Source of the DNA: an uncultured Eubacteriales bacterium
Lineage (GTDB): Bacteria; Bacillota; Clostridia; Oscillospirales; CAG-272
DNA length: 5,009 bases
Reading direction: 5' to 3'
Assembly: GCA_900556615.1 (NCBI GenBank)
Contig: USPP01000160.1
Coordinates: forward strand, 1-5,009
Both the position numbers and the translations under genes were made by a program. The notes under the pieces are model-generated. The model saw only the letters and a list, made by a program, of their open reading frames with translations, did no database searches and was not told the origin of the DNA. Of this stretch, positions 4,369 through 5,009 are shown piece after piece. Each line of letters opens with the position of its first letter. The first letter of the stretch is position 1.

Positions 4369-4604
4369 TGAATTTGAACTCTTACGGTTTTTAGTGAAAT
4401 CGGTCACTAACGCCCACGGTGAAATCAAAGGTTAACGCCTTTGGCCAAATGTTTTGCGCGCGCAAAATGTGAAATGAAATTCGTCTCTTAACATTTGCAA
4501 AGCAAATATTTCAGACGCGAAGCATATTTCACAGCGTAGCTATTTCACTCGCCTTAAGGCGAATTTCGTTGAAAAAGCACTTGCATAAGCAAGTGCTTTT
4601 TCTG
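4369..4604. repeat. Branched palindromic repeat, copy B
   Basis: The first 57 nt (4369-4425) align with copy A (about 47 of 57 identical). Four GAAAT blocks (4396, 4421, 4471, 4476) are mirrored by four ATTTC blocks (4508, 4526, 4542, 4563), giving a four-level nested stem; TGTGAAAT (4468-4475) pairs fully with ATTTCACA (4526-4533). Side palindromes branch off: CAAAGG/CCTTTG, TTTTGCGCGCGCAAAA (4452-4467), ATTTGC-AAA-GCAAAT at the centre (4493-4507), AGC-GTA-GCT and TCGCCTTAAGGCGA (4549-4562). It closes with the terminator hairpin 4571-4602, which touches the tRNA gene. The branch sequences differ from copy A although the plan is the same. Confidence 0.82.
4571..4602 (-). terminator. Intrinsic terminator directly after tRNA-Ser
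   Basis: GAAAAAGCACTTGC (4571-4584) and GCAAGTGCTTTTTC (4589-4602) form a perfect 14-bp stem with a 4-nt loop. On the minus strand it begins immediately after the encoded CCA of the tRNA and ends in TTTTTC. It is symmetrical, so it can stop transcription both ways. It is the closing module of branched repeat B and has the same stem length and loop size as the one at 3391-3422. Confidence 0.85.
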
Positions 4605-4693
4605 GCGGAGAAGAAGGGGTTTGAACCCTTGCACCGGTAAGCCCGATCTAACAGTTTAGCAAACTGCCCCCTTAACCACTTGGGTACTTCTCC
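4603..4693 (-). tRNA. tRNA-Ser (anticodon GCT)
   Basis: Read on the minus strand, the acceptor stem GGAGAAG pairs with CTTCTCC, followed by discriminator G and an encoded CCA (4605-4603). The D region GTACCCAAGTGGTTAAGG is normal. The anticodon loop TTGCTAA gives anticodon GCT (4660-4658), reading AGC and AGT. A long variable arm with CGG/CCG pairing places it in class II, as serine requires. The T arm is AAGGG-TTCAAAC-CCCTT. Length with CCA is 91 nt. A 6-bp hairpin AACATT-ATT-AATGTT lies just before its 5' end. Confidence 0.96.
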
Positions 4694-4713
4694 AACATTA
4701 TTAATGTTTTGTT

Positions 4714-4742
4714 ATTATACCACAAATTTATCCTTTTGGCAA
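4714..4742 (-). promoter_or_regulatory. Sigma-A promoter of tRNA-Ser
   Basis: TTGCCA (4742-4737), 17 nt, then a perfect TATAAT (4719-4714) preceded by TGG, an extended -10. The predicted start is about 4707, 14 nt before the mature 5' end. The TGTGGTATAAT block is identical to that of the hydrolase promoter. Confidence 0.88.
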
Positions 4743-4859
4743 TAGGAAAAATATTAAATTTGTGTGAACTTATGTATAACAAGAAATTCGCATAAGAAGA
4801 TAAAACCATTCACCGGCAATTTACCAAAAAAGTGATAAAAAGGAAAGAGGAAACACAAA
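4743..4859. other. AT-rich intergenic stretch upstream of tRNA-Ser
   Basis: This stretch separates the tRNA promoter from the possible ORF at 4860. I see no gene, hairpin or convincing plus-strand promoter. TATAAC at 4774 region lacks a proper -35. Confidence 0.4.
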
Positions 4860-5009
4860 ATGAGGGAAGCGCTTGCAAGAGGCACACAGGAAACGGAAAG
4901 GAGCGTAGGAGGGAAAGAGTGGATAAAAACTTCTCATAATCATAATAAAAAACGTGATAAAACAATAAAAAACCGAGCAAAAATTAAGAGGCTGGAGAAA
5001 AATAAAAAG
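4860..5009 (+). CDS. Possible 5' end of a small basic protein, runs off the window
   Basis: ATG at 4860 opens 50 codons with no stop up to the window edge, beginning MREALARGTQETERSV and becoming very Lys/Arg/Asn-rich. AAGAGGAAA lies about 9 nt upstream, a fair ribosome site. The strand is strongly purine-biased, which by itself produces open frames, and the opposite strand is also open for about 60 codons. No family is recognised. The call depends on sequence beyond the window. Confidence 0.3.
   Translation, partial: MREALARGTQETERSVGGKEWIKTSHNHNKKRDKTIKNRAKIKRLEKNKK

Overview
The window comes from an endospore-forming member of the Firmicutes, most likely class Clostridia. Three genes of the spoVA type (spoVAC, spoVAD, spoVAE) lie on the minus strand behind a promoter of the forespore sigma-G/sigma-F type. 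The genes spoVAA, spoVAB, spoVAEA and spoVAF, found in the Bacillus subtilis operon, are absent here, which fits the reduced clostridial layout. Genus cannot be settled from the sequence alone. The repeat types resemble those I associate with Ruminococcus-like gut Clostridia, but that is an impression rather than a search result.

Layout. Positions 1-372 hold a 179-bp MITE-like element (40-218) and the AT-rich tail downstream of the spoVA operon. Positions 373-1742 carry spoVAE and spoVAD, overlapping by ATGA. Positions 1743-2406 are an unusually long gap inside the operon, holding a second copy of the same element (1812-2000), a possible 15-codon coupled ORF and about 400 nt of unassigned DNA. 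Positions 2407-2850 are spoVAC, preceded by a structured leader (three perfect hairpins) and the sporulation promoter (3007-3037). Positions 3060-3500 hold a long-loop inverted repeat and copy A of a branched palindromic repeat ending in a strong terminator. Positions 3510-4079 encode an SGNH-type hydrolase with a clear sigma-A promoter. Positions 4130-4223 are a regular array of mini-hairpins, followed by decayed-looking sequence and copy B of the branched repeat (4369-4604), which abuts a tRNA-Ser(GCT) gene (4603-4693, minus) with its own sigma-A promoter. The right end is purine-rich, with one possible ORF running off the window.

How it works together. By family knowledge, SpoVAC, SpoVAD and SpoVAE are inner-membrane or membrane-associated parts of the machinery that moves Ca-dipicolinate into the forespore and releases it at germination. 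The hydrolase and the tRNA are separate minus-strand transcription units, each followed directly by a copy of the same structured repeat.

The least explained part of the window is the repeat biology. It includes two 233-236 nt branched palindromes with nested GAAAT/ATTTC pairs that covary between copies, an array of 15-17 nt hairpins with three-base loops, and one hairpin of the same size sitting between the Shine-Dalgarno sequence and start codon of spoVAC.
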